NCBI GenBank assembly: GCA_006176705.1
Contig: QRFJ01000381.1
Span: 21,001 to 85,000 of the forward strand
DNA length: 64,000 nucleotides
From: Cocos nucifera
Taxonomy: Eukaryota; Streptophyta; Magnoliopsida; Arecales; Arecaceae
Direction of reading: 5' to 3'
In this document: positions 22,033 through 34,120 of the stretch, piece after piece
How positions within the stretch are numbered: position 1 is the first letter of the stretch
How the letters are laid out: the number at the start of each line of letters is the position of its first letter
Notes under the pieces: model-generated
Told to the model about the DNA's origin: nothing
Databases searched by the model: none
What the model saw: only the letters and a program-made list of their open reading frames with translations
Position numbers and translations under genes: made by a program

Positions 22033-24671
22033 TGTATATTATTTTTTTAAAATATTATAATAAATTTTATTCGATAATAAAATTTTAGTATTTTAGAATA
22101 TTTTTTATATTATTATATTTTTTTATGTTATATATCTATATTTATTAGATAAAATATATATAAAAAATAAAAATTTTATTTTTTTAATTATTCAAGATCT
22201 ACGGTAGTAGTTTTGTAACCACTGCCATATCCATGTCAATCGCTGCCATAGATCCGATACCAACCGCTATACTAGACCATGACAGTGGTTACGAAATCAC
22301 TGCTATAGATATCCTATGGCAGCGGTTATATAACCGCTGCGATAGATCGATCTATTGCAGCGGTTTATAAACTACTATAATAGATAATCTATAGCAGTGG
22401 TTCTAATAATCACTATAACAATCACTGCTATAGAGCTACAGCGACGGTCGTAGTGGCAACGGTTAGAAAATCGCTATCATAGTCTATGGCAGCGATTTTT
22501 TGGGCTACGATAATAGTTACAAATCGCTGTCGTAGTCCTTTTTTGTAGTAGTGCATGCAGAAATTAGAACATATAGTAAAAAAAATCCTATTCTAGATTA
22601 AATATTTTAATATATCTAACATCTATCAAGTAGGTCTAATCTACAAGCTAATAGGATCGATCACATGCATTCTAAGATGCTGAAATTTAAATTAGATTTA
22701 AATAATTTTTTTTACCTTTGCATATGTAGCTTTTTACTGTAATTGATGATCATGATAATTTGACAAGATTCCTACAGAGCCACATACACTCAGAACCAAT
22801 CTAAATTGCTCCTCCTTCAAATCCATCTTCTCCAAGTTGGATCTTCCAAAATTGCTTGATCTACCTCTAGATCTAATATGGATCGACAGATTGTCCTTCT
22901 TTTCTTTTTTCTGGATGTAGATCAAAATCAGATCGCCTTAGATCTGTGCATAGATCTTTCTGGATCTGTGCATCCAACATCTTGGGCGTGTGGACAACAA
23001 ATGCCCCAACACTTGCGCATGTGAGAGGATGAGAAGGGAAGGAGAGGATGAGGGATGGCATGAGAGAAAGAGGGCATGGGATTTGGAGTGGTGCAGAGAT
23101 TTTATGATGAATTAATTCATTCGTTCAAAAATTGAGATTAGATCTCAATTGGATTTAAATAAATCTCAGAGTCCTTCTGTTTTAAGTTGTTGATTTTTTC
23201 TCATCTTAAAGTAGGACTCCTCCTTTCTAGTGTCCACTCTTAGATTTCATTCTCTTGTAAACTTCACCCAAAAAGTAGGGGGGCACCAACTATTGATGGC
23301 CCTCTGAAGTTATCCTTCTTATCCAACTTTCAGGAATGCACACACCTGCTAGAACTTATCTAGAAGAGGGGGCATGCACCCCCTCTCTCCCTAATTTCTC
23401 CATGCATGCATGTAGAAAGTGGGCACGCATGCATGTAGCAAAGATGGATGGAACTCTAGCTTTGACTTGATTTAAATCCTATCTAATAGGTTGATCAAGT
23501 CAAGGAGGATTGGATTTGATCATGTGCAAGCATGGTGTACCTAAATCCAACATAATCTCTCAAATCCTAACCCAATTAAAATTTTACATATCCAATTGAT
23601 CAATCCAAGATCTAATCCCTTCATTGTATAATCCATGGATTCAATTCTATCAGGTAGTGGGATTAGTTGTGATCTTCATCAACAATGTTATTAAAACTTC
23701 TTTTAATAGACTGAAACTCTTTTCAATTCAATCAATTAAGAATTATTAATTACTAAAATAATTTTTATTAATTTCATAATCCACCAATGATACCAAGCAG
23801 TATGTAGTGGCAACCCAGCAGAATTAAAAATGAATCTCTAGGTATAATTACCATATGGTCCAAATCTTCTATCGTGAGTCTCGACATGATGCAGGTCAAG
23901 GATAACTCGTCAAACCTAATCGTTTGTCATATGCTAGATTCAATTGACTTGAATTGATCATGAAATCTTATAGAAACTCTTTCCATCATTTACCTATGGC
24001 CATGGATTTAAGAATTTAGCCTTATGAACTGCATAGAACCTCTTCTTATCTACTAAGGTCGATAAATCCTATTTTGATGCACATCCTATTCTTACAATAG
24101 ACCTACTATAGTCAACATACATCGTAAGGTATTGAATAGCTAGGTAACCGAATATTGATGAAGTCAAACTACAGTAATCCCATTGTGAATAGCCGAGGCA
24201 CCATAGGTTAAAGAACTATCCATACAATTGTAACTTTGAGTAAGTCATTAAGGAGTGGATAACCATCTTAGTGACTTTTCATATTAGTCATGCTTAGTAT
24301 CCTTGATCTCTATCAAGTACCTGCACTCTCGCTCCAGTGTTTCCATATTGTCGACTCAACACTCATCTATCCTCGAAGAAAAGTGATCCATGCATCGATC
24401 TATCCAGATCGATCACTATTTTCATGATGATCTATTGATCGAAAGCATTTTGGAATTAACCACTAATGATTCGCACCTTAAATTTTTCACTCTTGAGAAT
24501 ATGTATCATCATCCGTTAATTTTTTGAATGATTCATGGACATAATTTAAATACAATATGAATGAAAAATAATCTAAATTTTATTAATTTTAAAAAATTTA
24601 ATTACAAAATTATGTCCCTTAGAATATATACATGTGTAAGCCAATCTAACTTTTAGGGCATATATTTAACA

Positions 24672-27600
24672 GCCATGACACTGCTTCCACTGAAAAAGTC
24701 ATCAAATACCCGATGTAGACCTTCAAGAATCTATATCACCAGTCAAATTTTATCTATGTATCCATCCATCATAGATTTACTTTTATCAAAATACAAACAT
24801 ACTCTAGAAGTGCCTCTAAGATATCTGAGGATCTATTTAACAATTGTCCAATGTTCTTTATCAGGATTACAAAGAAATCTACTCATAATACTAACTGCAT
24901 GAGTAATATCTGACCTTGTGCAAACCATATCATACATTAAACTACCAACTACAAATGCATAAGGAATCTATTTTATTTTTTCTTTATGTTTCTCATTTGT
25001 AGGATATTATTCGAAACTTAACTTGAAATAATCTACAAGTAAGGAAAAAACTAATTTAGACTTACTCATGTTGAGCCTTTCAAGCACTTTATTGATATAT
25101 CTCTCTTAAGATAACTAATTTTTTATGCTATTCCTATCACAAGTAATTCTTATGCTAAGGATTATTTATTTAACCAGTCCCAACTCCTTCATGGCAAAGG
25201 CTTTACTCTACTTTCTTTTAAAACTCTCAATCTTTTTAGCATCATAGCCAATAATCGGCATATCATCCATATAAAGCAAGAGAATAATAAAGTCTTTATT
25301 GGTGAATCTTTTTATAAATACATAATGATCATAAGCGGTTTTGCTATATCTATAGTCCATCATGCAGAAATCAAACTTTTTTATACTACTCTTAAGGTTC
25401 CTACTTGAATCCATACAAGCTCTTCTTTAATCTACATACAAGATGCTTTTTATCTTTAACTATGAATCCTCTTGACTACTCCATATAAATTTTCTTCACT
25501 AAGTCTCCATAAAAAAAAGTAATTTTCACATCAAGTTATTCAATCTATAAATTTATACTTACAACTAAACTAAGAACAACTTGGATTGAAGACATCGATC
25601 TTCACCATAGGTGAGAATTTTTTCTTAAAAGCAATACTCTTTTTCTGATCAAATTCCTTCACAACCAATTCTACTTTATATCTTAACTATGAGCTTTTTC
25701 TTCTAATTTGAACACTCACTTATTTTTTGAGTGCTTTCTTATCCTTTGGCAGTTGTACCAATTCGAATGTGCGATTCTTATGCAAGGATTTTATCTTTTC
25801 CTGCATAGCTTTTAACTACTCTCTCTTTTGCTCATGATTCATGGCCTCTAGATAGCATTTTGGTTCTCCTCCATCAACGATCATCACATACTCATGAGAA
25901 AATTTTTTCTGAGAAGGATTATGCTCTCTAGTAGATCTACTCAACTGAGACTTAACTAGTTTTTTTAAAGGAGCTTACTTAGCATGCTCATCTGACCTAT
26001 CATTATCAGGTATGGGTTCATCAATTATGTTACTATTATTTTACTATAGATTTTACTCATTATCATTATTTATCATGGTAGGAGGCACTGGATCCAAATC
26101 AACATAATTTTTAGTGATAGAGTTTGGCTTCTCAATCTTTTCAAAATCTTCAATAGTCTGATATTCTAAAAATACAACACTCTACTCATGATAATCCTTT
26201 TATCAACTAGATCTTATAATCTATAACCAAACTCTTCATATGCATAACTTAAAAAGATATACTACTTAGATTTTTCTTCAAGCTTGGATCTCTCATCTTT
26301 AATGATATGAATAAATACTCTGTAGCCAAATATCCTCAAGTGATCATATGAAATATCTTTCCCAATTCATACTCTTTCTGGCACATCATCTTAAAGAGAA
26401 ATTGAAGGAGAAAGGTTAATCAAATCTAGTATAGTTCTCATCACTTCAACCCAAAAGAATTTAGAAAATTTAGCATGAGAGAGCATACACTAAATTCTTC
26501 CATAAATAGTATGATTCATTCTCTCAACAACTCTATTATATTAAGGTGTTTCAGAAATAGTTTTCTTAAGCATGATGCCATGATCTCTATAATATTTCTC
26601 AAATGAACCCCTAAATTCATCACCATTATCTACTCATATATACTTTAGCTACCTTTCTATTTCTCTTTCAACACTAGCATGAAAATACTTGAACAGACTA
26701 AGCAACTAGTCTTTAGATTTCAGAATAAAAGCTCATACTTTTCTAGAATGATCATTAATAAAGGTAATAAAATATAAAGCATCACCAAGAGTTCTAGCCT
26801 CTATAATGCAAACAACAATATAAATCAAATCCAAAACATGTGATCTTCTTTGATGGGATATATGAAATGCAACACTACATTATTTGCCAATTAAATAATT
26901 AGTACAAGTCCTCGGAGACATACCTTTTATTAAATAGAGTTTTTTCTAGTAAGGATGTCAAGTCCCTCCTCGCTCATTTGGCCAAGTCACTTATGCCATA
27001 ATTCAGTAGAGAAATCTTCAGCTATATTCACCTCCACTTTGCATAATTTTGTCTGTATCATATAAAGACTTGATTTCTTTCCTCTTGCTATCACTATAGA
27101 AACTTTGGTGAGCTTCTATTTTTCTTCACCCAAGTAATTGTAGTAACAAGTATTCCAGTAGAGATTAAGTAAAGATGGATATCTAAAATATATCTCATAT
27201 TTTTTAATAATAATTGACATTCAATGCTAATTTTTAAGTAAACATCTTTCATGCCCATAATCTTAATTACTCCATCATTTTCTATCCTGACACTACCAAA
27301 ATCACTGCTATATACGATGTAAAGAAGTTACATCGAGAAGTAACATGAAAAGAGACACCTGAATCAATAATCCAACTATAATCATAGCATGTAAGGTTCA
27401 TAGAATCATCATTATAAATAATGACGACATTAACATTAGATGCAACTGCTACTGCATCTTTTTCTTTCTTATTTTTTTCACCTCTCTTTTTTAATTACTC
27501 TCTTTTAATTTTTGTTAACTCTTTTTTTATATGCCCAGGCTTGCCACAATAAAAATATTTGATTCATTTTCTAAATTTAGACTTAATTTTTCCTTAACTT

Positions 27601-28310
27601 ATCTTGGTTGTTAAAATTTTATGAGTTTTTGATTTTACTCCTCCCCCATCTTTTTATAACCAATGCTTCTAATTGTATAGTCACATCATATTTTCTTCTT
27701 TTTATTTTTTTATTAAGTATACTATTCTTTACCATCTTTAATATCACTATATCATTAGAAGCTGAATTACTGAGTGGTACAATCAGAATTTTTCAACTAT
27801 CAAATAAAGAACTAAACAACAACAATGCCATCTCATCATCTAGCACCATTTTTATAGCAGTCAATTGATTTACTATATCCTAAAATCTATTTAGATGCTC
27901 GGCAACTGAACTTCCCTCCATATACTTCATATTCACAAGCTTTCTGATAATGAATGCTTTATTCCGTGTAATCTTCCATTCATAGAGGCTCTCTAATTTC
28001 TTCTATAAACTATAGGCATCAGTCTTCATGACAATATAATGAAAAATACTATCATCTATTTATTGCCTGATTAATTAAACTATATATCTTCCTATTTCTT
28101 TCTATTTAATTTCTACCACTCTTACTGAATTTTCTCACTTGCTTTAGCACTATCCTTTTCAATGGGATCATACAAATCTTTGCAGAGTAATGAATCATCC
28201 ATTTAAATCTTCAAAATTGAATAATTAGAAGATATTAGTTTAACCATACTTCCATCCATATATTCTTCTATTTAATCAACATAAGAAAATTCAACTAGTA
28301 ACAACCTTTC
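24672..28310 (-). pseudogene. Copia-1 polyprotein (gag zinc knuckle to RNase H), degenerate
   Basis: Reading right to left on the minus strand: a gag zinc-knuckle remnant near 27530-27575 (YFYCGKPGHIKK, with the first and last Cys lost); protease WIIDSGVSFHVTS with DSG at 27357-27365; the pre-integrase motif ELWHK...LGQMSE near 26960-27005; an integrase core about 26240-26900 with INDHSRKVW, VDNGDEF and VVERMNHTI supplying the D, D, E positions; reverse transcriptase about 25100-25760 with LLYMDDMPIIG (catalytic YMDD at 25262-25273); and RNase H beginning FSVEAVSW just before the nested LTR. Numerous stops and frameshifts are present. Confidence 0.85.
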
Positions 28311-28320
28311 TCTGACACCG
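28309..28320 (-). promoter_or_regulatory. Primer binding site of Copia-1
   Basis: On the minus strand, just inside the 5' LTR, CGGTGTCAGAG resembles the initiator-Met tRNA primer site TGGTATCAGAG used by most plant Copia elements, with mismatches. Confidence 0.6.
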
Positions 28321-28323
28321 CTT

Positions 28324-28979
28324 TATTAGAAAAACTATAATCATGGAAGATAATACTGCAACTTCTTTTTCCCTATTGTGTAACTAAATAAGATATAAGA
28401 AAGTAACAATAATTTCTATGATCTACTTAGATAATTTAATAAGCAAAAAGTAATCAAGTAACCCATAAAAAGATACCATAATTTTGATGCAAATCTTTCA
28501 CTATTTAGAATAATAAAATTACTGCATATCTTTTCTAAATGAACTAGAGGTTACACAAATATATCATTAAGAATAAATATTAGATTTTGCAATAAAACGA
28601 ATCATCACCAATAAAGCAGATTTCAATAATAAACAAAAATAGAGGGCAAATCTCATCAAATGTGTGGATGATTGAAATAATTAATAGGAAAGACTTTTTA
28701 AAGATTAATACTATTCAACTTATAGCTCTCGATGCTAGAAACAATATAGTAAATTTTCATCAAAGTTGAAATACGATCAACCATCCGATTATCTAATAAA
28801 GTAGTATTCTATCTCTGAATTCTTTTTCTCTTCTCCATCCTTGTATGTCATCGTCTCTATTTTTTTTCACACCACATGGATTACTGCATGAACTTACTTA
28901 CCACACCAAAGCTTAGGTCATGTTTCTTTTTTTATTTTAAAAGAATGTAGGTCCCATATGAGGAGGGACCACACCAACA
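28324..28979 (-). repeat. 5' LTR of Copia-1
   Basis: A 656-bp LTR ending CACCAACA on the plus strand, homologous to 16543-17141. Small insertions explain its extra length, for example a CTATTTTTTTTCACACC segment near 28856. Confidence 0.8.
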
Positions 28980-29091
28980 ATACATATGGTAGAATGAACA
29001 TCAGATGAATTAAACACATCTTTCTTGGGAATATAAAGTGTGTCTCTCTTAGAAAAGTTATTTTCACTCTTTAAAGAACATTATTAGAGCT
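28980..29091. other. 112-bp spacer between Copia-1 and Copia-2
   Basis: This short segment belongs to the DNA into which Copia-2 inserted. On the minus strand it is open (LKSENNFSKRDTLYIPKKD and onward). Joined across the AACAT duplication it continues the open frame that ends at 40072. I do not recognise the protein. Confidence 0.5.
29087..29091. repeat. Target-site duplication AACAT (left)
   Basis: Identical to 40068-40072, directly outside the two Copia-2 LTRs. Confidence 0.88.
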
Positions 29092-29551
29092 TTATTAGGT
29101 AATAGAACTTACTTGAAGAAGAAGCTATTGATGCCATTCGCGATCTCACGAATCAACCTAACTATGATAATAAACAATCGAACTGGATATGCTTCTCACT
29201 ATCGTCGAGTAGTATCTTGATTTTTTAATCCCAACTTTAAATACTCCTAATGAGGAGGATCTTATAAGCTCTCGAATGAATTAGAGACTAAGTCCATAGG
29301 GATGTCCTTTTATAATACACCTTATCCATCAAACAGTATCTGAATCATTCATAAAGACTAAGATGGGTATTATTTACAATGATTATATAGAGTTTAACTT
29401 TATCACAACAATCATCAAGTATATTCTTATCATTTTATTAGAGGCTTATCTTTAGTCAAAGTTCAAATCAAACTAAACCAACTAAAATAAATCCCAATAC
29501 GTATTAGTATGGGCCACATGCGGATGGAGCTCAATCGGATAAATTCTAACA
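29092..29551 (-). repeat. 3' LTR of Copia-2
   Basis: A 460-bp LTR aligning with 39600-40067. Landmarks are AATAGAACTTA, CAATGATTATATAG and ATCAAGTATATTCTTATCA. It ends TTCTAACA on the plus strand. Confidence 0.88.
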
Positions 29552-29568
29552 TTCTCCTACTTGGCCTT
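29552..29568 (-). promoter_or_regulatory. Polypurine tract of Copia-2
   Basis: On the minus strand GGCCAAGTAGGAGAA abuts the TGTTAGAATTT start of the 3' LTR. It is the classic plant Copia arrangement (consensus CCAAGTGGGAGAA then TGTTGG). Confidence 0.8.
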
Positions 29569-29969
29569 ATCTAATACAAGTATTTTATTTTGATTATTTA
29601 AAATATTTTAAATTTTTTTAATAAAATTTTATCTAGATCTAGTAATTAAAAACTGATGTGTATCCATATTTAAAAACTTAATTGCTCCATATATATACTT
29701 TATACTTGATTATAAAATAATTATCAATATAAATAATTTTAGTAAATATATTATCAATCAATATATGTCTTCCATGTATTACAATACTAATAATATCTCA
29801 TAATCAAGTTCTTTATGTAGAATTTTATTTTATGAATAGATGCAACTTTTTGCATGTTCCTTAGTTTTTTTTATATCATATGATAAATAGTTAATCAGTA
29901 TAAAATAAACTAAAGTTTATTATAAAATTCGATATGATAACTTTATATATAGTGTCTAATACATATTAA

Positions 29970-30393
29970 TTATAAAATGAGCTAATGAGCCACATGATCC
30001 TTCAAAATCTTGAAAGTAAGTCCTTTAGTTGATGGATTTATAATTATCAGCTTTTTATTAATATGTTCCATAAATATTCTATCCTTTATTTGCTTATAAA
30101 AAATCAAGTATTTAATATCAATATACCTATTGGTCCTTTCACTCTTTGTACTATAGGAGAATCTTACTGCAAAACTATATTACAATATATATTTATCGAT
30201 CTACTAATAGATTCAACAACTTCAAATTCTATGATAATATTTTATAATTATATTGCTTATGATGAAGTCTCATATAGACTATGTACTCTACTTTCATAGT
30301 CGATGTAGTGAAAAAGATCTTATTTCATACTCATCTATGATATAGTATCTTATATAAATAGAAAGATATATTTGGTGGTAAACTTTCTATGGT
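29970..30393 (-). pseudogene. Copia-2 RNase H, C-terminal part
   Basis: Minus-strand translation next to CACTA-2 reads DHRKFTTKYIF, then DTIS...MSMK...DLF and TTSTMKVEYIV. This corresponds to the Copia RNase H segment DSRKSTSGYVF...GAISWKSVKQ...TSTMEAEYIA. The preceding codons (DFTRYTN) are found at 34681 on the other side of CACTA-2. Several stops are present. Confidence 0.8.
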
Positions 30394-31291
30394 CACCATA
30401 AGAAAATAATGATTTTATGATTGATTTTATAATCAAATTTTTTGATTAAAATTTATGACTAATTTTATGGTCAAAATTTTTTACGATCGATTTTATGATC
30501 GATTATTAAAAAATTAATATAGTGATTGAAAAATATCGATTATAAAATTAAAATTTTATGATAGATTTTACAATCAAGAAGTTGAATATAAAAATAAATT
30601 TATAAAATATTAATTTTATAAAATTTTATGATCAATTTTGTAACCTAATTTTTTATTATAAAATTTTGCAACTAAAAAATTAGTCATGAAATATTTTAAT
30701 TTTTTTAATTTAAATATAGAATAAAAAATAATTTAAAAACTTTATGATCAATTTTTTAATCATAAATATTAATTTTTTAATTAAAAAATTGATTACAAAA
30801 TATTTTAATTATTTTTTATTTAAATATAAAAAATAAAAAAATAATTTAAAAATTTTATTATTGATTTTTTGGTCATAAAATTAATATTTTATAATCAAAA
30901 AATTGATCATAAACTCAAGAATTTTATGATCAATTTTTCAATCATAAAATTACATTTTACAACCAAAAAATGGATAATAAAATATTTTAATTATTTTTTA
31001 ATTTAAATATTGAATAAAATATAATTCAAAAATTTTGTGACCAATTTTTTGATAGCAAATTAATATTTTGCAACCAAAAAATTGGTCATAAACTTAACTA
31101 TAGATTAAAAAAATAATTTAAAAATTTTATGATTGATTTTTTAATTATAAATTTTTTAATATTTTATAATAAAAAATTGGTCATAGATATATTTTATAAC
31201 TAAATATTATTTTTTTATTTTTTTAAATATGATATAATTTTAAAATTTAAAGTTCATCTTCATCATTCATTATTTAAAAAATTATCATTAG

Positions 31292-31299
31292 AGTATTAT
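31292..31299. repeat. 8-bp target duplication AGTATTAT of the hAT element
   Basis: The same eight bases occur at 32161-32168. Eight-base duplications are characteristic of hAT transposons. Confidence 0.85.
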
Positions 31300-32160
31300 T
31301 AGAGCTGTCAAAATAGGCCAGTCCATCTCGATCCACCTCTAAATAGGATGGAGTGAGCTGACCTATTTAACTGGCGGGTTGAAAAAACTTCGATCCAACT
31401 CGATCCATCATAGGCTACGGGTTAAACGAGCCAACCCATCAAAATTTTAAAAAAAAAAACTATAAATGCTGACAAAGAGAGGAGGCCGAGCTAGGAGGTC
31501 GGGAGAGGCGGATGATGGAGGGGCTAGTGGAGAGAGATGGGGGACCGAGAGGGTGAGGCGGTCGGGGACGAGTGGGAAGGGGCGGGGCATCGAGAGGAGA
31601 GGCACCGGGAGGTGTGGGGGGGCAGTTAGGGATCGAGAGGGAGAGACGGCCCTAGGGGTGGCAGGAGTTGGAGGGTTAAGCGGGGAGGGGTGGGACACCA
31701 AGAGGAAGAGGCGCCCGAGAGTGGGGGGTGATAGGAAAGAACAGGGCATCGAGAGGGAGAGGCAGTCGGGAGGGGGTGGCGGGGGGGGGGCGAGGCACCA
31801 AGAGGGAGAGGCGACCGAGGGTTTATGGTAGGGGATGGGGGCGAGCAGGGATGACGGGGGCACCGAGAGGGGGGAATTATCGGGGGGTGCAACCGTAGGA
31901 AGGAAGGGGAGAAAGGGGGGGGGGGGGGGGGTAGGGGTGGCCGGGGGGTGCGGAGCATTGTGGCCGGGGTAAGGAGGGAGGAGGGGGGTCAAAAAAAAAA
32001 GGTGAGCTAACCTATCTCGACCCATCTTGAACTCGCAACCTAAACGGGATGGATTATTTAACCTACATTTAGATGGATTGCTAAAATATGAATCCAATCC
32101 ATCCCATTTACATGGTAGGGTAGGCCAACCTGATGGTTCCAACCCAAATTAATAGCTCTA
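31300..32160. mobile_element. Small non-autonomous hAT-type element (861 bp)
   Basis: It starts TAGAGCTGTCAAAATAGGCC and ends AATTAATAGCTCTA, giving short inverted ends TAGAGCT/AGCTCTA, with a perfect 8-bp duplication AGTATTAT. The outer ~150 bp on each side are related to the GGGT(C/T)GG/CAACCCA type of hAT terminal sequence. The centre (31460-31990) is an extreme purine-rich, G-rich tract. No transposase is encoded. Confidence 0.82.
31460..31990. other. G-rich polypurine tract inside the hAT element
   Basis: Plus-strand sequence is nearly all G and A, with runs of up to about 16 G near 31916-31931 and many GGGG tracts. Minus strand stays open for 231 codons of Pro/Ser/Leu-rich low-complexity sequence, a side effect of composition. 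The tract could form G-quadruplex or triplex DNA. Confidence 0.75.
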
Positions 32161-33754
32161 AGTATTATCATACAATACCACCTCAATCCGATAGTCCTAA
32201 CTATGTCAATCAATAAAATTTAATTTCAATAATCAGGAATGACCGCATGATGATCACAAATAGAGACCACCAATGGGTCCACAAACTCGCAATGATGATT
32301 TCGATGATATTTGTAGTATACTATCAAAATTTTATTTCAATCAGATATTATTATCATGATCAATTTAGTATGTAATGTTTGGACCATTAAATAAAAAATA
32401 AGTGATCAAAAAGTCAAGCATCTTTCGATTATAAGATAATTTTTTAGATAAATGATCTTTGCTACTACTTTAATTGTCTGTATGCAGATGATCGTAAAAT
32501 CCAAGCCATGCATATATGAACCATCCATGTTAAGCAAATTTTATAAAAGCATAAATATAATTAGTTAAAAACTTTAAGAATTAGTATCAAAAGATATAAT
32601 TTTCGATCGTTCATATAAGCACAGTTTGAATTTTATGATCACCACCGTATAAATAATCAAAGTAGTTGCAAAGATCATTTATCTATAAAATTATCTTATA
32701 ATCGAATGTTGTTTGGCATTTTGATCACTTATTATTTATTTATGATGTAAATTATCCCATGCTAATTGACCATGACAATGATGTCCAATTAAAGTAAAAT
32801 TTTGAAAGTATGCTACAAATATCACCGAGATCATCATTGCAAATTTTTGAACTCATCGATGGTCTCTATCTATCAGATCATTACGCAATCATTCATGATT
32901 TTTGAAATTAAATTTTATTGATCGACATAGTTAGGACTATTAGATCAAGGTAATCTTTCGTGATGATATTCTAATAATAATTATTTAGATAATGAATGAT
33001 GAAGATGAGCTTTAAATTTTAAAATTATATTATATTTAAAAAAAAATAAGATAAAAAATTATATTTGATTATAAAATATATTTACGATCAATTTTTTAAT
33101 TATAAAATATTTTAAAAAATTATTTAATCTATAAATTAGTTTGTGACTAATTTTTTGATTGCAAAATTTTAATTTTATGATTAAAAAATTGATCATAAAA
33201 TTTTTAAATTAATTTTTATTTTATATTTAAATTTAAAAAATAATTAAAATATTTTATGATTAATTTTTTATCATAAATATAATTTTATGATTAAAAAATT
33301 GATCATAAAATTCTTGAGTTTGTGACCAATTTTTTGATTATAAAATATTAATTTTATGATTAAAAAATTAAACATAAAATTTTTAAATTATTTTTTTATT
33401 TTATATTTCAATTAAAAAATAATTACAATATTTTATGATCAATTTTTTGATTGTAAAATGTAAAAAAATTTATGATAAAAAATTAGTCATAAAATTCATG
33501 AATTATTTGTTAATGTATAAAAATTTTACAATCAATTTTTTGATTATAAAATATTAAATTTATGATCATAAATTTTTTACATTATTTTTTATTCTATAAT
33601 TATGTTTGCAATCAATTTTTTGATTGTAAAATATTAAAATAATTTTATGATCAAAAAATTGATCGTAAATTTAAATTTTGAAAAAAAATAATTGGCACTT
33701 ATATTTTGAAAAAAATTAATTACAATCAATTTATCGATTGCTAAATTTTCTTTA

Positions 33755-34120
33755 TAACCCCCCTTCTTCTCTAACCTCGAATCCCCTCTTCCCCTCCTCG
33801 GTCCGCCCACGATGGCTCGTGCACCCCTCCTTAGTGATTATCTTGATGGCCCACTCATGATGTCCCCTTCCCTCGCAACGATTGCCCACGACGACCTCCC
33901 CTCATTGGCCTACCCATGATGGCCCCTCCTCTCCTCCAGCCCCCCTTGCTAGCCCGCCCGTGATGGCCCCCCTCCCCTCGTCGGCCCACCCTCGACGATC
34001 CCTCCATTCTTCTCCTTCAATTTAGCCTCCTCCCCTTCTCCTTGTTGCCACCTACCACCAATCTCCATCATCATCGTGCTCCCCATTATCACCAGCATCG
34101 ACCTTCGCTGGCCACGGCCA
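33755..34120. other. GC-rich block inside CACTA-2
   Basis: An abrupt C-rich island in otherwise extremely AT-rich DNA, with degenerate repeats of a GATGGCCC(A/C)C(T/C)C-like word (GGCCCACTCATGATG, GGCCTACCCATGATGGCCCC, GCCCGCCCGTGATGGCCCCC). It corresponds in position to the C-rich block of CACTA-1. No credible gene is seen. Confidence 0.65.

Larger units (their letters stand above)
17490..22553 (+). mobile_element. CACTA-1: En/Spm-type DNA transposon
   Basis: The right end is GTAGTAGTG preceded by CGCTGTCGTAGTCC. Its reverse complement, CACTACTACAAAAAAGGACT, matches the left end CATTACTACAACAAAAATGA. Both flanks show CATG (17486-17489 and 22554-22557). The subterminal regions (about 17515-17760, 18745-18890, 22195-22530) are packed with inverted copies of a CTATGGCAGCGGTTAT-like motif, as expected for transposase binding sites. 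The interior holds a foldback module, GC-rich blocks and a decayed Transposase_24-like gene. No TNP2-type transposase is visible, so the copy is probably non-autonomous. Confidence 0.88.
17463..24671 (-). mobile_element. Solo LTR (~2.1 kb) inserted in Copia-1 and split by CACTA-1
   Basis: On the minus strand the right edge begins TGTTAAATATATGCCCTA, a typical LTR start, and the left edge ends in a CA. The flanks are GCCAT on the right (24672-24676) and GGCAT on the left (17458-17462), a five-base duplication with one difference. The LTR joins directly to Copia RNase H codons on both sides. Removing CACTA-1 leaves about 2.14 kb with no coding potential and no second LTR, as expected after recombination between LTRs. 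An alternative left edge at 17470 (TGTCACAC) gives no target duplication. Confidence 0.6.
16543..28979 (-). mobile_element. Copia-1: Ty1/Copia LTR retrotransposon with nested insertions
   Basis: Two related LTRs (16543-17141 and about 28324-28979), beginning and ending TGTTGG...CCAACA, enclose a minus-strand Copia polyprotein in the order gag, protease, integrase, reverse transcriptase, RNase H. Without the nested insert (17463-24671) the interior is about 4.0 kb, normal for plant Copia. Many stops and frameshifts make it inactive. I found no matching target duplication: left flank ATGGT, right flank ATACA. Either the ends have decayed or a rearrangement occurred. Confidence 0.85.
31221..33046. 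repeat. Foldback module of CACTA-2, interrupted by the hAT element
   Basis: Arm A is 31221-31299 plus 32169-32501, and arm B is about 32624-33046. The arms are imperfect reverse complements of one another and align with the arms at 17764-18184 and 18307-18725 of CACTA-1. The hAT element lies within arm A; excising it restores the alignment. Confidence 0.82.

Noticed and set aside
31220..31240. Reading CACTA-2's centre as a separate complete MITE
   Set aside because: The same module occurs at the matching place in CACTA-1 and no target duplication was seen at its edges, so it is treated as part of both CACTA elements.
31447..32142. Pro-rich open frame of 231 codons on the minus strand
   Set aside because: Result of the G-rich tract in the hAT element; it crosses the element's structure with no recognisable domain.
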